Positions 54,157 through 63,791 of a DNA stretch of 64,000 nt are shown here, piece by piece. Under the pieces are notes generated by a model, which saw only the letters and a program-made list of their open reading frames with translations, had not been told where the DNA came from and did no database searches. Within the stretch, counting starts at the first letter, position 1. The number at the start of each line of letters is the position of its first letter. The translations under genes and the position numbers were made by a program. The stretch is from NCBI RefSeq assembly GCF_005938675.2, contig NZ_VCCH02000009.1, positions 1-64,000 on the forward strand, read 5' to 3'. Source of the stretch: Mycobacterium sp. KBS0706. GTDB taxonomy: Bacteria; Pseudomonadota; Alphaproteobacteria; DSM-16000; Inquilinaceae.

Positions 54157-54345
54157 ATGCCGGCGAAATCGAAGGCGCAGCAGAAGGCGGCCGGCGCCGC
54201 CCTGTCGGCCAAGCGCGGCGAGCAGAAGGTCGGCGAGCTGAAGGGCGCGTCGAAATCGATGTACAAGTCGATGAACGAGAAGCAACTCGACGAATTGGCC
54301 TCGACCAAGCGCAAGGGCAAGCCGGAGCACGCGGCGAAGAAGTAG
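54157..54345 (+). CDS. DUF3008 small basic protein
   Basis: 62 aa, Lys-rich (PAKSKAQQKAAGAALSAKRG, SKSMYKSMNEKQLDELAST, KRKGKPEHAAKK), a full-length match to what I know of DUF3008. The GGAGG at 54145 is seven bases from ATG 54157 but only one from ATG 54151, which decides the start. Its EcfG promoter suggests induction under stress, like KGG-type small proteins. Confidence 0.9.
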   Translation: MPAKSKAQQKAAGAALSAKRGEQKVGELKGASKSMYKSMNEKQLDELASTKRKGKPEHAAKK

Positions 54346-54380
54346 TGCCGATGTCTCCTCGCTGAACCGGCGGGGCGACC

Positions 54381-55325
54381 ATGTCCGAGGGTCTCTATCG
54401 GTACATCTGGCGGGTGAGCGGGCGGGATCAGATCCTTCTGTCGCTCCTGGCCGTGGCGGTGTTCCTGCTCGACCTGGTGCCGCTGGAGCTGCAGCGCCGC
54501 ATCGTCAACGGCGCGCTGGCGAAGCATGCGCTGATGCAGCTTGTCCAGCTGTCCCTTCTCTACGTCGCCACCGTGCTGGCGCAGGGCGGGCTCAAATTCC
54601 TGCTGAACGTCTACCGCGGGTCGGTCAGCGAGGCCGCCAACCGGCGGCTGCGGCAGCAGCTGAGCCCGTCGGCCGCCAATGGCAGGGCGACGGCGCCGGG
54701 TGCCGGCAAGGAAGGCATCGATATCTCGATCATCGTGTCGGAGGTCGAGGCGGTCGGCGGCTTCATCGGCGCCAGCGTCTCGGAGGTGGCGCTGAATGGC
54801 GGCCTGCTGATCGCCGTGTTCGGCTACATGGTGGTGCTGCAACCCTGGATGGCGGCGGTCGCCGTGCTGTTGTTCTTTCCGCAGTTCCTGTTCATCCCCT
54901 TCCTGCAGAAGGCGATCAACCAGCGCACGGAACGACGGATCAAGGTTCTGCGCCGGCTCAGCATCGAGATTGTCGACGAGGCCGCGGACCGCCGCGGGCC
55001 GCGGGAGGATGAGCGCTATCGTCGCCAGATCGACGACATCTACCGCCTCAACATGCAGATCTTCCGCCGCAAGTTCGGCATGAACTTCCTGATGAATCTG
55101 CTGCATCAGTTCGGCGTGATCGGCATCCTGTTCGTCGGCGGCTGGTTCGTGCTCCAGGGCCGGACCGAGATCGGCACCGTCGTCGCCTTCATCTCGGGCC
55201 TGAACCGGGTCAACGACCCCTGGGGCGATCTGGTCAACTACTTCCGCGACATGACCAACGCGCGGGTGAAGTTTCGGCTGATCGCAGCGGCGCTCGGCCA
55301 CAAACCAACAGATGCGACGCGATAG
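54381..55325 (+). CDS. ABC exporter-type membrane domain without ATPase
   Basis: 314 aa. Membrane segments near ILLSLLAVAVFLLDLVP, LLYVATVLAQGGLKF, LLIAVFGYMVVLQPWMAAVAVLLFF and FGVIGILFVGGWFVL match an ABC transmembrane type-1 domain. It stops where a nucleotide-binding domain should begin, and none is encoded nearby. It begins 35 bp after the DUF3008 gene. It may pair with an ATPase from elsewhere, or be a degraded or repurposed transporter. Confidence 0.8.
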   Translation: MSEGLYRYIWRVSGRDQILLSLLAVAVFLLDLVPLELQRRIVNGALAKHALMQLVQLSLLYVATVLAQGGLKFLLNVYRGSVSEAANRRLRQQLSPSAANGRATAPGAGKEGIDISIIVSEVEAVGGFIGASVSEVALNGGLLIAVFGYMVVLQPWMAAVAVLLFFPQFLFIPFLQKAINQRTERRIKVLRRLSIEIVDEAADRRGPREDERYRRQIDDIYRLNMQIFRRKFGMNFLMNLLHQFGVIGILFVGGWFVLQGRTEIGTVVAFISGLNRVNDPWGDLVNYFRDMTNARVKFRLIAAALGHKPTDATR

Positions 55326-55327
55326 TG

Positions 55328-55702
55328 TCAGACCAGCCGTCCGATCGCGCCGGCCTGCTCCGAATTGTCCAGCAGCTCCATCAGCTCCGACGGTGAGAGG
55401 TCCAGTCCCTCCTCGTCCAGCAGCGCGACCGCCAGGGTGCAGGCCATGGCGCTCTTCTCGTTGTCGGACAGCGGCTCGTGCTTGTGCATCATCAACTGCC
55501 GCAGCCAGGTCGCGAATTCGATCGGCGTCATCCGCCCGTCCCGCACCTGGCTAAGCAGAGTCAGCGTCAGATGGGCGGCGCTTTCGAATTCGAGCGCGGC
55601 GAAAGGATCGATCGGAGGCTTCTTGCCGGCGTGCCACGTCATTGACGGTCCTGCCATCGGCCGATGGTCACCACTGGATTCCAATGCATCATTCGACTCC
55701 AT
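55328..55702 (-). CDS. Hypothetical protein
   Basis: About 124 aa from ATG 55702, which has AGGGA upstream; ATG 55642 and ATG 55819 are alternatives. Mostly helical and acidic (TPIEFATWLRQLMMHKHEPLS, DNEKSAMACTLAVALLDEEG, LDLSPSELMELLDNSE), with a DP-FAALEFESAAHLTLTLL stretch. No family recognised. Convergent with the ABC membrane gene with 2 bp between stops. Confidence 0.6.
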   Translation of the reverse strand: MESNDALESSGDHRPMAGPSMTWHAGKKPPIDPFAALEFESAAHLTLTLLSQVRDGRMTPIEFATWLRQLMMHKHEPLSDNEKSAMACTLAVALLDEEGLDLSPSELMELLDNSEQAGAIGRLV

Positions 55703-55933
55703 CAGAATATCCCTGCGGGCCGGCGATGGCCACCCGATATCGAATGAAATTCCAGGGTTCGAGACAGTGCTCTGAAATCCATAACCGGCTCCGTTTCCTT
55801 CGCGCTCGCCATCAGACATTGCAGATTTCGAGACCGAGCGCGGAGGAATACGGAGCGAAGCGAAAAGGAACTTTGCTGCAAAGAACAGTCCCAGCCGAAG
55901 CGAAGCCGATATTGTGCGCCGGCCGGGCTGTCC

Positions 55934-57700
55934 CTAATCCGGGCCGGCGGGCTGCGGCCCCGGCGGCTGGGAGACCGCCTGCCCGGTCGCCGGCACGGTG
56001 CCGTCCGGCTTCGCCACAGCGCCGGCGGGAGGCTTGGCGGCCAGCAGCCGCCGGCCGCGCCGGCGCCAGCTGATGGCGTGGCGCACCGCGGGCGGCGGTG
56101 GTCCCTGATGCAGCCGGCCCACCCGGTCGATCAGCTCGCGGTCGCCGGCGGTCAGCCGGGCCAGCAGCCGCAGATGCTGGTACCAGCTGTCGACGAAATA
56201 GACCTCGCTCCATTTCAGCCGGTCGGCGGCATCGCGGAACAGCGACCAGCGGCTGGCGCCGTTGCGCAGGCGCACCTCGCGCAGCCGGGCGGTGGCGCGG
56301 ATGAAGTCGCGTTCCTGCTCCGGCGCGATCCGGTACTCGACCACCACCATCACCGCGTCGCGGCGCGGGTCGATCGGCGGTGCCGGCAGGTCCGTCTTGC
56401 GCAGCGGCGCGGGCCGCAGGTCGACCAGGGCGATATCCGGGATCTTCAGCCGCAGCGCCCACAGCGCGCCGACCAGCAGCGCCACGCCGCTGGCCGCCAG
56501 CGCGGCGGCGACCCCGGTGCTCTCCGCCATCGCGCCCCAGGCGACCGAGCCGAGCGCCAGCCCGCCATACAGCGCCATCTGGTAGATCGCCATGGCCCGG
56601 GCCTTGACCCAGTCCGGCACCAGCAGCTGCACCGCCGTGTTGTAGGTCGACACCACCGCGATCCAGGCCACGCCGCCGAGGAACAGCACCGGCACCACCA
56701 CGGCGGCGACATGGACCGTGCCGAGCACCAGCAGCACCGCGGCGAAGAGAAAGGCCGAGGTCGAGATCAGCCAGCTGGTGCCCAGCCGCTCCCGCGCCGG
56801 ATGGACGACGAAGCCGCCACAGACCGCGCCGATGCCGAGCGCGCCGAGCAGGATGCCATAGCCGAGCGCGTCCTGGCCGAGCTGGGCCAGGGCCAGCAGC
56901 GGCAGCAGCGCCCAGACCGAGCTGGCGCAGAAGCCGAAGATGAAGGACCGCGTCGCCACCCGCCGGGTCACCGGCGAGTGCCGGGCGAAGCGCAGGCCTC
57001 CGGTCACCGCCTCGCCCAGCATCTCCGGCGGCAGGGCGGTGCGCGCCGGCCGCCACTTCCAGGACCAGATCGCCGCCAGCAGCCCGGCGAAGCTGACGGT
57101 CGAGATCAGGAACACCCAAGGGGCGCCGAGCCAGGCCAGCAGCAGGCCGCCGATCGCCGGGCCGAGGGCGCGGGCGACGTTGTAGTTGATCGAGTTCAGC
57201 AGCACGGCGCTGGCCACCGCCGGCTTCGGCACCATGTCGCCGACCGCCGCCTGCCAGGCCGGCCCCTCCAGCGCATAGCCGATCGCGATCAGGAAAGTCA
57301 GCCCGATCAGCCCGACCGGCTCCAGCAGGTCGAGGAAGCCGAGCACGGTCAGGCCAAGGCCGCCCAGGACGCAGCACGCCTCGCCCGCCAGGATCATCTT
57401 GCGGCGGTCGTAGATGTCGGCCAGCGCCCCGGTGGGCAGTGACAGCAGCACCAGCGGCACCGCGGTCGCCACCTGGATCAGGGCGATCAGCAGCGGGCTG
57501 GCCGCCGTGACGGTCAGCACCCAGGCGGCGGCGACCGACTGGGCCCAGTCGCCGAGATTGGCGAACAGGCCGGTGAACCAGACCAGACGGAAGACCGGAT
57601 GGGCCAGCGCCTCGACGAAGGGCAACAGCAGACCGGACGGCGCAGGCTCGGCGGCGCGCTCAACCCGAAGATCGTCCTTGGCGCCGACGGCCTGTTGCAT
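55934..57700 (-). CDS. MFS exporter (MFS_3 / EntS-like) with C-terminal extra domain
   Basis: 588 aa. Twelve membrane segments in the first about 410 residues, with GALADIYDRRKM as the cytoplasmic loop motif, typical of DHA3-type drug or siderophore exporters. About 435-530 (VMVVVEYRIAPEQERDFIRA, GASRWSLFRDAADRLKWSE, YFVDSWYQHLRLLARLT) looks like a ferredoxin-fold antibiotic-monooxygenase-type domain, then a Pro-rich tail. Such fusions exist in alphaproteobacteria. Substrate unknown. Confidence 0.88.
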   Translation of the reverse strand: MQQAVGAKDDLRVERAAEPAPSGLLLPFVEALAHPVFRLVWFTGLFANLGDWAQSVAAAWVLTVTAASPLLIALIQVATAVPLVLLSLPTGALADIYDRRKMILAGEACCVLGGLGLTVLGFLDLLEPVGLIGLTFLIAIGYALEGPAWQAAVGDMVPKPAVASAVLLNSINYNVARALGPAIGGLLLAWLGAPWVFLISTVSFAGLLAAIWSWKWRPARTALPPEMLGEAVTGGLRFARHSPVTRRVATRSFIFGFCASSVWALLPLLALAQLGQDALGYGILLGALGIGAVCGGFVVHPARERLGTSWLISTSAFLFAAVLLVLGTVHVAAVVVPVLFLGGVAWIAVVSTYNTAVQLLVPDWVKARAMAIYQMALYGGLALGSVAWGAMAESTGVAAALAASGVALLVGALWALRLKIPDIALVDLRPAPLRKTDLPAPPIDPRRDAVMVVVEYRIAPEQERDFIRATARLREVRLRNGASRWSLFRDAADRLKWSEVYFVDSWYQHLRLLARLTAGDRELIDRVGRLHQGPPPPAVRHAISWRRRGRRLLAAKPPAGAVAKPDGTVPATGQAVSQPPGPQPAGPD

Positions 57701-57773
57701 CCGGTTCCGCCCCGCTTGTCCGAGGTCTCCACAACTCTAGGCATGGCTGGTTCGTCCACGCAAAGGGCGCGAT

Positions 57774-57853
57774 GGCTACATCCGGTTCGGCATGATGGCT
57801 ACTTTCGGCCTTTCTGACGGCTACTTTCGGGGTTGCAGACAGCTACATTCCGG
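57774..57853. repeat. Four direct repeats with 22-23 bp period
   Basis: GGCTACATCCGG (57774), GGCTACTTTCGG (57797), GGCTACTTTCGG (57819) and GCTACATTCCGG (57842) follow each other every 22-23 bp, about two DNA turns, between the divergent MFS gene and the hydrolase gene. They may bind a regulator cooperatively or be a remnant of an IS21-type element end. Confidence 0.65.
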
Positions 57854-57964
57854 TCGAAGCGATAGAATTTTGAAAGATCAAAATACATTCGGCCTTGCGA
57901 CGCCCGTCAGCCGTCCTAAGATGCCCGGGCCGGCCGGTGGGGTCGGCGCAGGGGAGGCCGAAGA

Positions 57965-58807
57965 ATGCGCGACCGTCCGGGCCATGGCGTGACGCTGTCC
58001 TACTATGATTTCGGCCAGACGCCGTTCTTCGCGCTGCAGGCCGACCAGCGCGTCTCCTACTGCCTCTACGTGCCGAAGGATTACGAAGAGGACGGCGACA
58101 AGACCTACGGCCTGGCGGTGCTGATGCATGGCACCGGCCGCACCGCCACCGCCTATCGCGACGGCTTCATGGATTTCGCCGACGCCCATGACTGCATCCT
58201 GCTGGCGCCGCTGTTCCCGGCCGGGCTGATCAAGCCGGGCGAGCTCTCCAACTACAAGCGCCTGGCCTTCCACGACATGCGCTTCGACCTGCTGCTGCTG
58301 GCCATGGTCGACGAAGTGAAGGCGAAATACCGGGTCCGCGCCGACCGCTTCCTGATGTTCGGCTTCTCCGGCGGCGGCCATTTCGTTCACCGCTTCCTCT
58401 ACGTCCACCCCGAGCGGCTGCTGGGCGTGTCGATCGGCGCGCCGGGCTCGGTCACGCTGCTCAATTGGGATTACGACTGGTGGGTCGGCCTGCGCGACTT
58501 CGAGGCGCGCTTCGGCCGGCCGGTCGAACTCGCGGCGATGCGCCTTGTGGCGGTGCAGATGGTGATCGGCGGCGACGACACCGAGACCTGGGAGATCGTC
58601 ACCAAGCCGATCGATCCGGGCTGGATGGACGGCGCCGACCTGGCCGGCGGCAACCGGCAGGAGCGGATGCGGTCGCTGCGCGACGGCTTCGAGCGCCACG
58701 GTATCGCCGTGCGCCATGACATCGTCCCCGGCATCGGCCATGAGGGCACGCGCGTGCTGGAGCCGGTGAAGGACTTCTTCGCGCGCACGCTGGCGGCCGC
58801 ACCATGA
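57965..58807 (+). CDS. Alpha/beta hydrolase, PHB-depolymerase/esterase-like
   Basis: 280 aa. Nucleophile elbow GFSGGG, oxyanion region MHGTGRTATAYRDGF, Asp in IGGDDTETW and His in GIGHEGTRV make a complete triad. No signal peptide, so intracellular. Its stop overlaps the start of a peptide-type binding protein gene (ATGA), suggesting hydrolysis of the imported compound, perhaps an ester or peptide. Confidence 0.85.
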   Translation: MRDRPGHGVTLSYYDFGQTPFFALQADQRVSYCLYVPKDYEEDGDKTYGLAVLMHGTGRTATAYRDGFMDFADAHDCILLAPLFPAGLIKPGELSNYKRLAFHDMRFDLLLLAMVDEVKAKYRVRADRFLMFGFSGGGHFVHRFLYVHPERLLGVSIGAPGSVTLLNWDYDWWVGLRDFEARFGRPVELAAMRLVAVQMVIGGDDTETWEIVTKPIDPGWMDGADLAGGNRQERMRSLRDGFERHGIAVRHDIVPGIGHEGTRVLEPVKDFFARTLAAAP

Positions 58808-60342
58808 GGGCGTTCGCCCTGGCAGCCCTGCTCCTCGCCGTCCCCGCGGCCGCGGCGGAGCCGACGCCGCTGCTGTCGATCGCGCTCAACGCCGACATCC
58901 GCAGCAGCAACCCGGGCGTGCAGCGCGACTTCAACTCCGACGTCGTGCTGCAGCATGTGACCGAGGGGCTGGTCGCCCTGCGCGAGGACCAGACGCCGGT
59001 GCCGATGCTGGCCGAGAGCGTCGAGGTCTCGCCCGACGGCACCGCCTACACGTTCCGGCTGCGAGAGGGGATCGTCTTCCACGACGGCAAGCCCCTGACC
59101 TCGGCCGAGGTGGCGTGGAGCTGGCAGCGCTATCTCGACCCGGCGACGCAATGGCAGTGCCTCGACCGCTTCGACGGCCGCAGCGGTCCGAAGGTGCTGG
59201 CGGTGGGGACGCCGGATCCGCGCACCGTGATGTTCCGGCTCGACCGGCGCAGCGCGCTGTTCCTGGTCAACATGGCGACGATCCAGTGCGGCGCGGCGGT
59301 GCTCAGCCCCTCCTCGCTCGGGCCTGACGGCGCCTGGGTCAAGCCGGTCGGCACCGGTCCTTATGTCTTCGCCGACTGGCAGAAGAACCGCTATCTCGAG
59401 CTGACCCGCTTCACCGACTACAAGCCCCTCCCCGGCGACCGCGACGGTGCCGCCGGCGGCAAGCAGGCCCTGGCCGAGCGGCTGCGTTTTGTCGTCATAC
59501 CCGACCGTTCGGTGATGAACGCCGCCCTCCTCTCCGACCAAGTCGACATCGTCCCGGACGTCGGGGCCACCGAGATCGATGCGATGAAGACGGCCGGGGC
59601 GCAGGTGACCGTCACCGCGACGCTGTCCTGGGCGGTGCTGCTGCTGCAGACCCGCGACCCGCTGCTGTCCGACGTGCGGGTGCGCCAGGCGCTGGCACGG
59701 GCGATCGATGGCAAGCAGGTGGCCGAGGCGGCGAGCTTCGGCCTGGCCGCCCCGAACCCATCGGCCATCGCCGTCGCCAGTGACTATCACGACAAGGAGG
59801 ACGCGGCCTGGCCCGCCTTCGACCCGGCCGATGCGGCAAGGCTGCTGCAGGAGGCCGGCCGCGCCGGCGCCACGATCAGGATCCAGACCAACAACCGCCC
59901 GACCGGCCAGTACGAGGCGGCGCTGATGATCCAGGGCCTGCTCACCGGCGCCGGCATCGACGCGCAGATCGAGACGCTGGACTGGGCGACGCAGCTGCAG
60001 AACTACCGCGAGGGCAAATTCCAGGCCTCGGTCTTCACCTTCTCCGGCCGGCCCGACCCGGCGCTGGCCTTCGACTCGATCATCGGCAGCAAGGACGAGG
60101 ACCCGACCAGCCAGTGGGAGGACCCGCAGGCGATCGCCTGGCTGGCCGAGGCCAAGACGGTGGAGGACAAGGCCGGGCGGCAGGCGATCTTCGACCAGCT
60201 GCACGCCCGCATGGCCGAACAGGTGCCGGTGATCGGCCTGTTCAACCCGGTGCAGGTGACGGCGGTCGGGCCCAAGGTCCGCGGCTATGCCGATTGGGGC
60301 CCGGGCAACGCCCGCCTCTGGGGCGTGTGGAAGGAGCCGTAG
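58804..60342 (+). CDS. ABC transporter substrate-binding protein, family 5
   Basis: 512 aa. Signal peptide at 1-18 (ALLLAVPAAAA). SBP family 5 features: EGLVALREDQTPVPMLAES, FRLREGIVFHDGKPLT, VGTGPYVFADWQKN. Overlaps the hydrolase gene. No permease or ATPase gene within the window, so the transport partners are elsewhere, as with the binding protein at 72-1736. Confidence 0.92.
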   Translation: MRAFALAALLLAVPAAAAEPTPLLSIALNADIRSSNPGVQRDFNSDVVLQHVTEGLVALREDQTPVPMLAESVEVSPDGTAYTFRLREGIVFHDGKPLTSAEVAWSWQRYLDPATQWQCLDRFDGRSGPKVLAVGTPDPRTVMFRLDRRSALFLVNMATIQCGAAVLSPSSLGPDGAWVKPVGTGPYVFADWQKNRYLELTRFTDYKPLPGDRDGAAGGKQALAERLRFVVIPDRSVMNAALLSDQVDIVPDVGATEIDAMKTAGAQVTVTATLSWAVLLLQTRDPLLSDVRVRQALARAIDGKQVAEAASFGLAAPNPSAIAVASDYHDKEDAAWPAFDPADAARLLQEAGRAGATIRIQTNNRPTGQYEAALMIQGLLTGAGIDAQIETLDWATQLQNYREGKFQASVFTFSGRPDPALAFDSIIGSKDEDPTSQWEDPQAIAWLAEAKTVEDKAGRQAIFDQLHARMAEQVPVIGLFNPVQVTAVGPKVRGYADWGPGNARLWGVWKEP

Positions 60343-60346
60343 CCGA

Positions 60347-60694
60347 TCAGGGATGCGGGTCGGGGAAGCCATGGCGCCGCGACAGGGCGGCGAGGATGCG
60401 ATCCTTGCCCGCGATGAAGCGGACGCTGCCGTAACTCTCGGCCTCGGCATCGGCCGGGCTGCCCTCGCCCAGCACCAGCAGCGGCACCGACTGGTTCTGC
60501 TCGCCGACCAGCGCCGCCACGGCCTGGCGCGGCCGCGGCCAGGCGATCCGCTCGACATCCAGCTGCGCCGCCAGATCCGGGAAGGACGCCAGAACACCTT
60601 CCATCAGGGCGCAGTGCCAGCAATAGAAGACCTGACCGGGATAGGCCGGGTCGGTGAACCCCGGTCGCAGCAGGAAGAGGCGGTCACGGGTCAT
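60347..60694 (-). CDS. DUF3088 family protein, thioredoxin-like
   Basis: 115 aa. DUF3088 segments: LFLLRPGFTDPAYPGQVFYC, ALMEGVLASFPDLAA, ALVGEQNQSVPLLVL and RRHGFPDPHP. The CWHC pair resembles a CxxC redox site. GAGGAGAG lies before ATG 60694. Convergent with the binding-protein gene, stops 4 bp apart. Confidence 0.9.
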   Translation of the reverse strand: MTRDRLFLLRPGFTDPAYPGQVFYCWHCALMEGVLASFPDLAAQLDVERIAWPRPRQAVAALVGEQNQSVPLLVLGEGSPADAEAESYGSVRFIAGKDRILAALSRRHGFPDPHP

Positions 60695-60708
60695 AGCAGT
60701 TGCTCTCC

Positions 60709-61167
60709 TCAGGTCCCGGAATTGCCCCGGATCACGCTGCGCAGGGTGAAGGCCGACTGGATGCGCGACACGCCGGGCATGCGCGACAGCTGCTCCTTGT
60801 GGATGCGCTCGTAATCGGCAGTGTCGCGGGCGACGACGCGCAGCAGGTAATCCGACATGCCGGTCATCAGGTAGCATTGGTCGACCTCGGGGCATTTCCG
60901 CACCGCCGCCTCAAAGCGGGCGAGGTACTCCTCGGTCTGGCGCTCCAGCGTGATCTGGACGATGGCGATGGTCGGGTTGGCGACATCAGGCTCGTCGATC
61001 AGCGCGGTGTAGCCGCGGATGATGCCGGCATGCTCCAGCAGCTGGCGCCGCCGCAGGCAGGCCGAGGGCGACAGCCCGACCGCCTCGGCCAGGTCGGCGT
61101 TGCTGATGCGGCCGTCGGCACGCAGCAGCGCGATGATCTTGCGGTCGATAGTATCGAGCGAGTTCAT
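60709..61167 (-). CDS. Lrp/AsnC-family regulator, DadR-like
   Basis: 152 aa. Helix-turn-helix (about 1-60; RISNADLAEAVGLSPSACLRR) and RAM ligand domain (about 65-145; QCYLMTGMSDYLLRVVARD). Divergent from an alr-dadA pair, the classical position of DadR, which senses L-alanine and activates D-amino-acid dehydrogenase and racemase genes. Two TGCGAA-containing repeats 21 bp apart lie just upstream of its start. Confidence 0.93.
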   Translation of the reverse strand: MNSLDTIDRKIIALLRADGRISNADLAEAVGLSPSACLRRRQLLEHAGIIRGYTALIDEPDVANPTIAIVQITLERQTEEYLARFEAAVRKCPEVDQCYLMTGMSDYLLRVVARDTADYERIHKEQLSRMPGVSRIQSAFTLRSVIRGNSGT

Positions 61168-61173
61168 GTGTGG

Positions 61174-61207
61174 TTTCTGCGAAAACCGGTGAATTTGCTG
61201 CGAACAC
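61174..61207. promoter_or_regulatory. Two TGCGAA direct repeats, putative Lrp/DadR site
   Basis: TTTCTGCGAAAAC and TTTGCTGCGAACAC place TGCGAA at 61178 and 61199, exactly two helical turns apart, between the regulator and alr genes. This suits Lrp-type multimer binding. Confidence 0.5.
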
Positions 61208-61304
61208 CAGACCATCCGGCCGCAGAAGGATCAACGGAAATCAAGGATCGCCGAGGGCCTGCGGCCGTATTCTGAGGACGTTGGATCCCCTGCGGTTCGG
61301 CCCG

Positions 61305-62450
61305 ATGACCACTCCCTTCCCCGACGCCTCCGGCGCCACCCTGATCGTCGATCTGGCCGCGATCCGCGAGAATTATCGTGCGCTGCGCCGCCGCCTCGGC
61401 GGCACCGCCTGCGCCGCCGTGCTCAAGGCCGATGCCTACGGGCTGGGCGCCGACCGGGTCGCCCCGGTGCTGGCCGCGGAAGGCTGCCGCCATTTCTTCG
61501 TCGCCCATCTCGAGGAGGGCATCGCCCTCAGGCCGCATGTGCCGGAGGCGGCGGAGGTCTTCGTGCTGCATGGTCTGATGCCCGGCTGCGAGGACATCGC
61601 CCTGGCGCACCGCCTGACCCCGGTGCTGAACAGCCTGGAGCAGGTCGAGGGCTGGACCGCCCTGGCGCGTCGCCTCGGCCGGGCGCTGCCGGCGGCGCTG
61701 CAGCTCGACACCGGCATGTCGCGCATGGGGCTGGCGCCGGCCGAGCTGGACCGGCTCGCGGCAGAGCCGCAGCGCCTCGATGGGCTCGATCTCCGGCTTG
61801 TGATGAGCCACTTGGCCTGCGCCGAGCGGCAGGACCATCCGGCCAACGGCACCCAGCGGCTGCGCTTCGACGTCGCCCGCCGCCGCCTGCCGCAGGCCCC
61901 GGCGTCGCTGGCCAATTCCTCCGGCATCTTTCTCGGCCCCGACTTCCACTACGACCTGGCCCGGCCCGGCGCCTCCCTCTATGGCCTGACCCCGGTGGCC
62001 GGCGCGGCCAACCCGCTGCGCCCGGTGGTGCGGCTGCAGGCCCGGGTGGTGCAGCTGCGCGACGTCGCGGCCGGCGATGAGGTCGGCTACGGCCTGACCT
62101 GGCGCGCCGAAGGGCCGAGCCGCATCGCCACTGTGGCGGTCGGCTATGCCGACGGCTTCCCGCGCAGCAGCGGCACGGCCCATCTCGGCGACATCGCCCT
62201 GCCGGTCGCCGGCACCGTGTCGATGGATTCGATCACGCTCGACGTCTCGGCCCTGCCGGAGGGTGCGCTGCGCCCCGGCGCCATGGTCGACCTGATCGGG
62301 CCGCATCGCAGCGTCGATGCCGTCGCCGCCGATGCCGGCACCATCGGCTACGAGATCCTGACCCGGCTCGGCCGGCGCTTCCGCCGCCAATACCGCGACA
62401 GCCAGCCATCCCCCTCACCCGCTTTGGTTCTCGAAGGAGTTCCGTCGTGA
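61305..62450 (+). CDS. dadX: Alanine racemase, catabolic type
   Basis: 381 aa PLP enzyme. [13 protein letters not shown] holds the PLP lysine; [19 protein letters not shown] and [13 protein letters not shown] complete the family pattern. It interconverts L- and D-alanine. Placed before dadA and divergent from an Lrp-type regulator, so a role in L-alanine breakdown via D-alanine is likely; it may also supply D-alanine for cell wall. Its stop overlaps the dadA GTG. Confidence 0.9.
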   Translation: MTTPFPDASGATLIVDLAAIRENYRALRRRLGGTACAAVLKADAYGLGADRVAPVLAAEGCRHFFVAHLEEGIALRPHVPEAAEVFVLHGLMPGCEDIALAHRLTPVLNSLEQVEGWTALARRLGRALPAALQLDTGMSRMGLAPAELDRLAAEPQRLDGLDLRLVMSHLACAERQDHPANGTQRLRFDVARRRLPQAPASLANSSGIFLGPDFHYDLARPGASLYGLTPVAGAANPLRPVVRLQARVVQLRDVAAGDEVGYGLTWRAEGPSRIATVAVGYADGFPRSSGTAHLGDIALPVAGTVSMDSITLDVSALPEGALRPGAMVDLIGPHRSVDAVAADAGTIGYEILTRLGRRFRRQYRDSQPSPSPALVLEGVPS

Positions 62451-63775
62451 AGGTCATCGTCCTCGGCGCCGGCGTCATCGGCGTGTCCACCGCCTATTAC
62501 CTCGCCCGCGCCGGCCATGAGGTGACGGTGGTCGACCGGCAGGACGGGCCGGCGAACGAAACCAGCTTCGCCAATGCCGGCCAGGTCTCGCCGGGCTATT
62601 CGGCGCCCTGGGCGGCGCCGGGCGTGCCGCTGAAGGCGATCAAGTGGATGCTGATGGAGCACAGCCCCTTCGTGCTGCGCCCGCAGCTGGACACCCGGCA
62701 ATGGCTGTGGCTGGCGCAGATGCTGCGCAACTGCACCGCCGGCCGCTATGCCGTGAACAAGGAGCGGATGGTCCGCCTGGCCGAGTACAGCCGCGACTGC
62801 CTGCGCCAGCTGCGCGCCGACACCGGCATCGCCTATGACGACAAGGCCCAGGGCACGCTGCAGCTGTTCCGCACCCAGAAGCAGGTCGACGCCGCAGCCA
62901 AGGACATCGCCGTGCTGCAGGAGGCCGGCGTTCCCTACGAGGTGCTGGACCCGGCCGGCTGCGCCGTGATCGAGCCTGCTTTGGCCGGGGTGCAGGACAA
63001 GCTGGCCGGCGGCCTGCGCCTGCCGGGCGACGAGACCGGCGACTGCTTCAAGTTCACCAACAACCTGGCGAAGCTCGCGGCCGGCCTCGGCGTCACCTTC
63101 CGCTGGGGCGCCCGGATCGCCGGCCTGATGACCGACGGCAACCGGATCGGCGGCGTCGCGCTGGAGGATGGCGAGACCCTGCGCGCCGACGGCTACGTGC
63201 TGGCGCTGGGCAGCTATTCGCCGCTGCTGCTGAAGCCGCTGGGCATCGAGATCCCGGTCTATCCCGTCAAGGGCTACTCGATCACCGTGCCGGTCACCAA
63301 GGGGGAGAGCGCGCCGGTCTCGACAGTGATGGACGAGACCTACAAGGTCGCGATCACCCGGCTGGGCGACCGCATCCGCGTCGGCGGCACCGCCGAGCTG
63401 GCGGGCTTCAGCACCCGCCTGTGGGATGCCCGGCGGGCGACACTGGAGCATTCGGTCACCGACCTGTTCCCGCAGGGCGGCGACGTCTCCCGCGCCAGCT
63501 TCTGGACCGGCATGCGGCCGATGACGCCCGACGGCACCCCGGTGGTCGGCCGCACGCCCTATGGCAACCTGTTCCTCAACACCGGCCATGGCACGCTGGG
63601 CTGGACCATGGCCTGCGGCTCGGGCCGGGTGATGTCGGACATCGTCTCCGGCCGCCGCGCCGAGATCGATCTGGAGGGCCTGGCGATGGATCGCTACCGC
63701 TGGGCCGACCTGACCGGCATTCGCACGCCGAAGGGCGGCCGCCCGGTCGGAGTGCCGGTGCCACAGGCGGGGTAA
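62447..63775 (+). CDS. dadA: D-amino acid dehydrogenase, FAD-dependent
   Basis: 442 aa. FAD motif [21 protein letters not shown] at the N-terminus, [40 protein letters not shown] and [14 protein letters not shown] are diagnostic of DadA. It oxidises D-alanine to pyruvate and ammonia, feeding electrons to the respiratory chain. GTG start with AAGGAG eight bases upstream, overlapping the racemase stop. Confidence 0.96.
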   Translation: MKVIVLGAGVIGVSTAYYLARAGHEVTVVDRQDGPANETSFANAGQVSPGYSAPWAAPGVPLKAIKWMLMEHSPFVLRPQLDTRQWLWLAQMLRNCTAGRYAVNKERMVRLAEYSRDCLRQLRADTGIAYDDKAQGTLQLFRTQKQVDAAAKDIAVLQEAGVPYEVLDPAGCAVIEPALAGVQDKLAGGLRLPGDETGDCFKFTNNLAKLAAGLGVTFRWGARIAGLMTDGNRIGGVALEDGETLRADGYVLALGSYSPLLLKPLGIEIPVYPVKGYSITVPVTKGESAPVSTVMDETYKVAITRLGDRIRVGGTAELAGFSTRLWDARRATLEHSVTDLFPQGGDVSRASFWTGMRPMTPDGTPVVGRTPYGNLFLNTGHGTLGWTMACGSGRVMSDIVSGRRAEIDLEGLAMDRYRWADLTGIRTPKGGRPVGVPVPQAG

Positions 63776-63791
63776 GGCCCGGCCGCCGCGA

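Noticed and set aside
55869..55892. GGAAC...GTC as a further EcfG promoter near 55.9 kb
   Set aside because: The -10 reads AGTC and there is no plus-strand gene start downstream.
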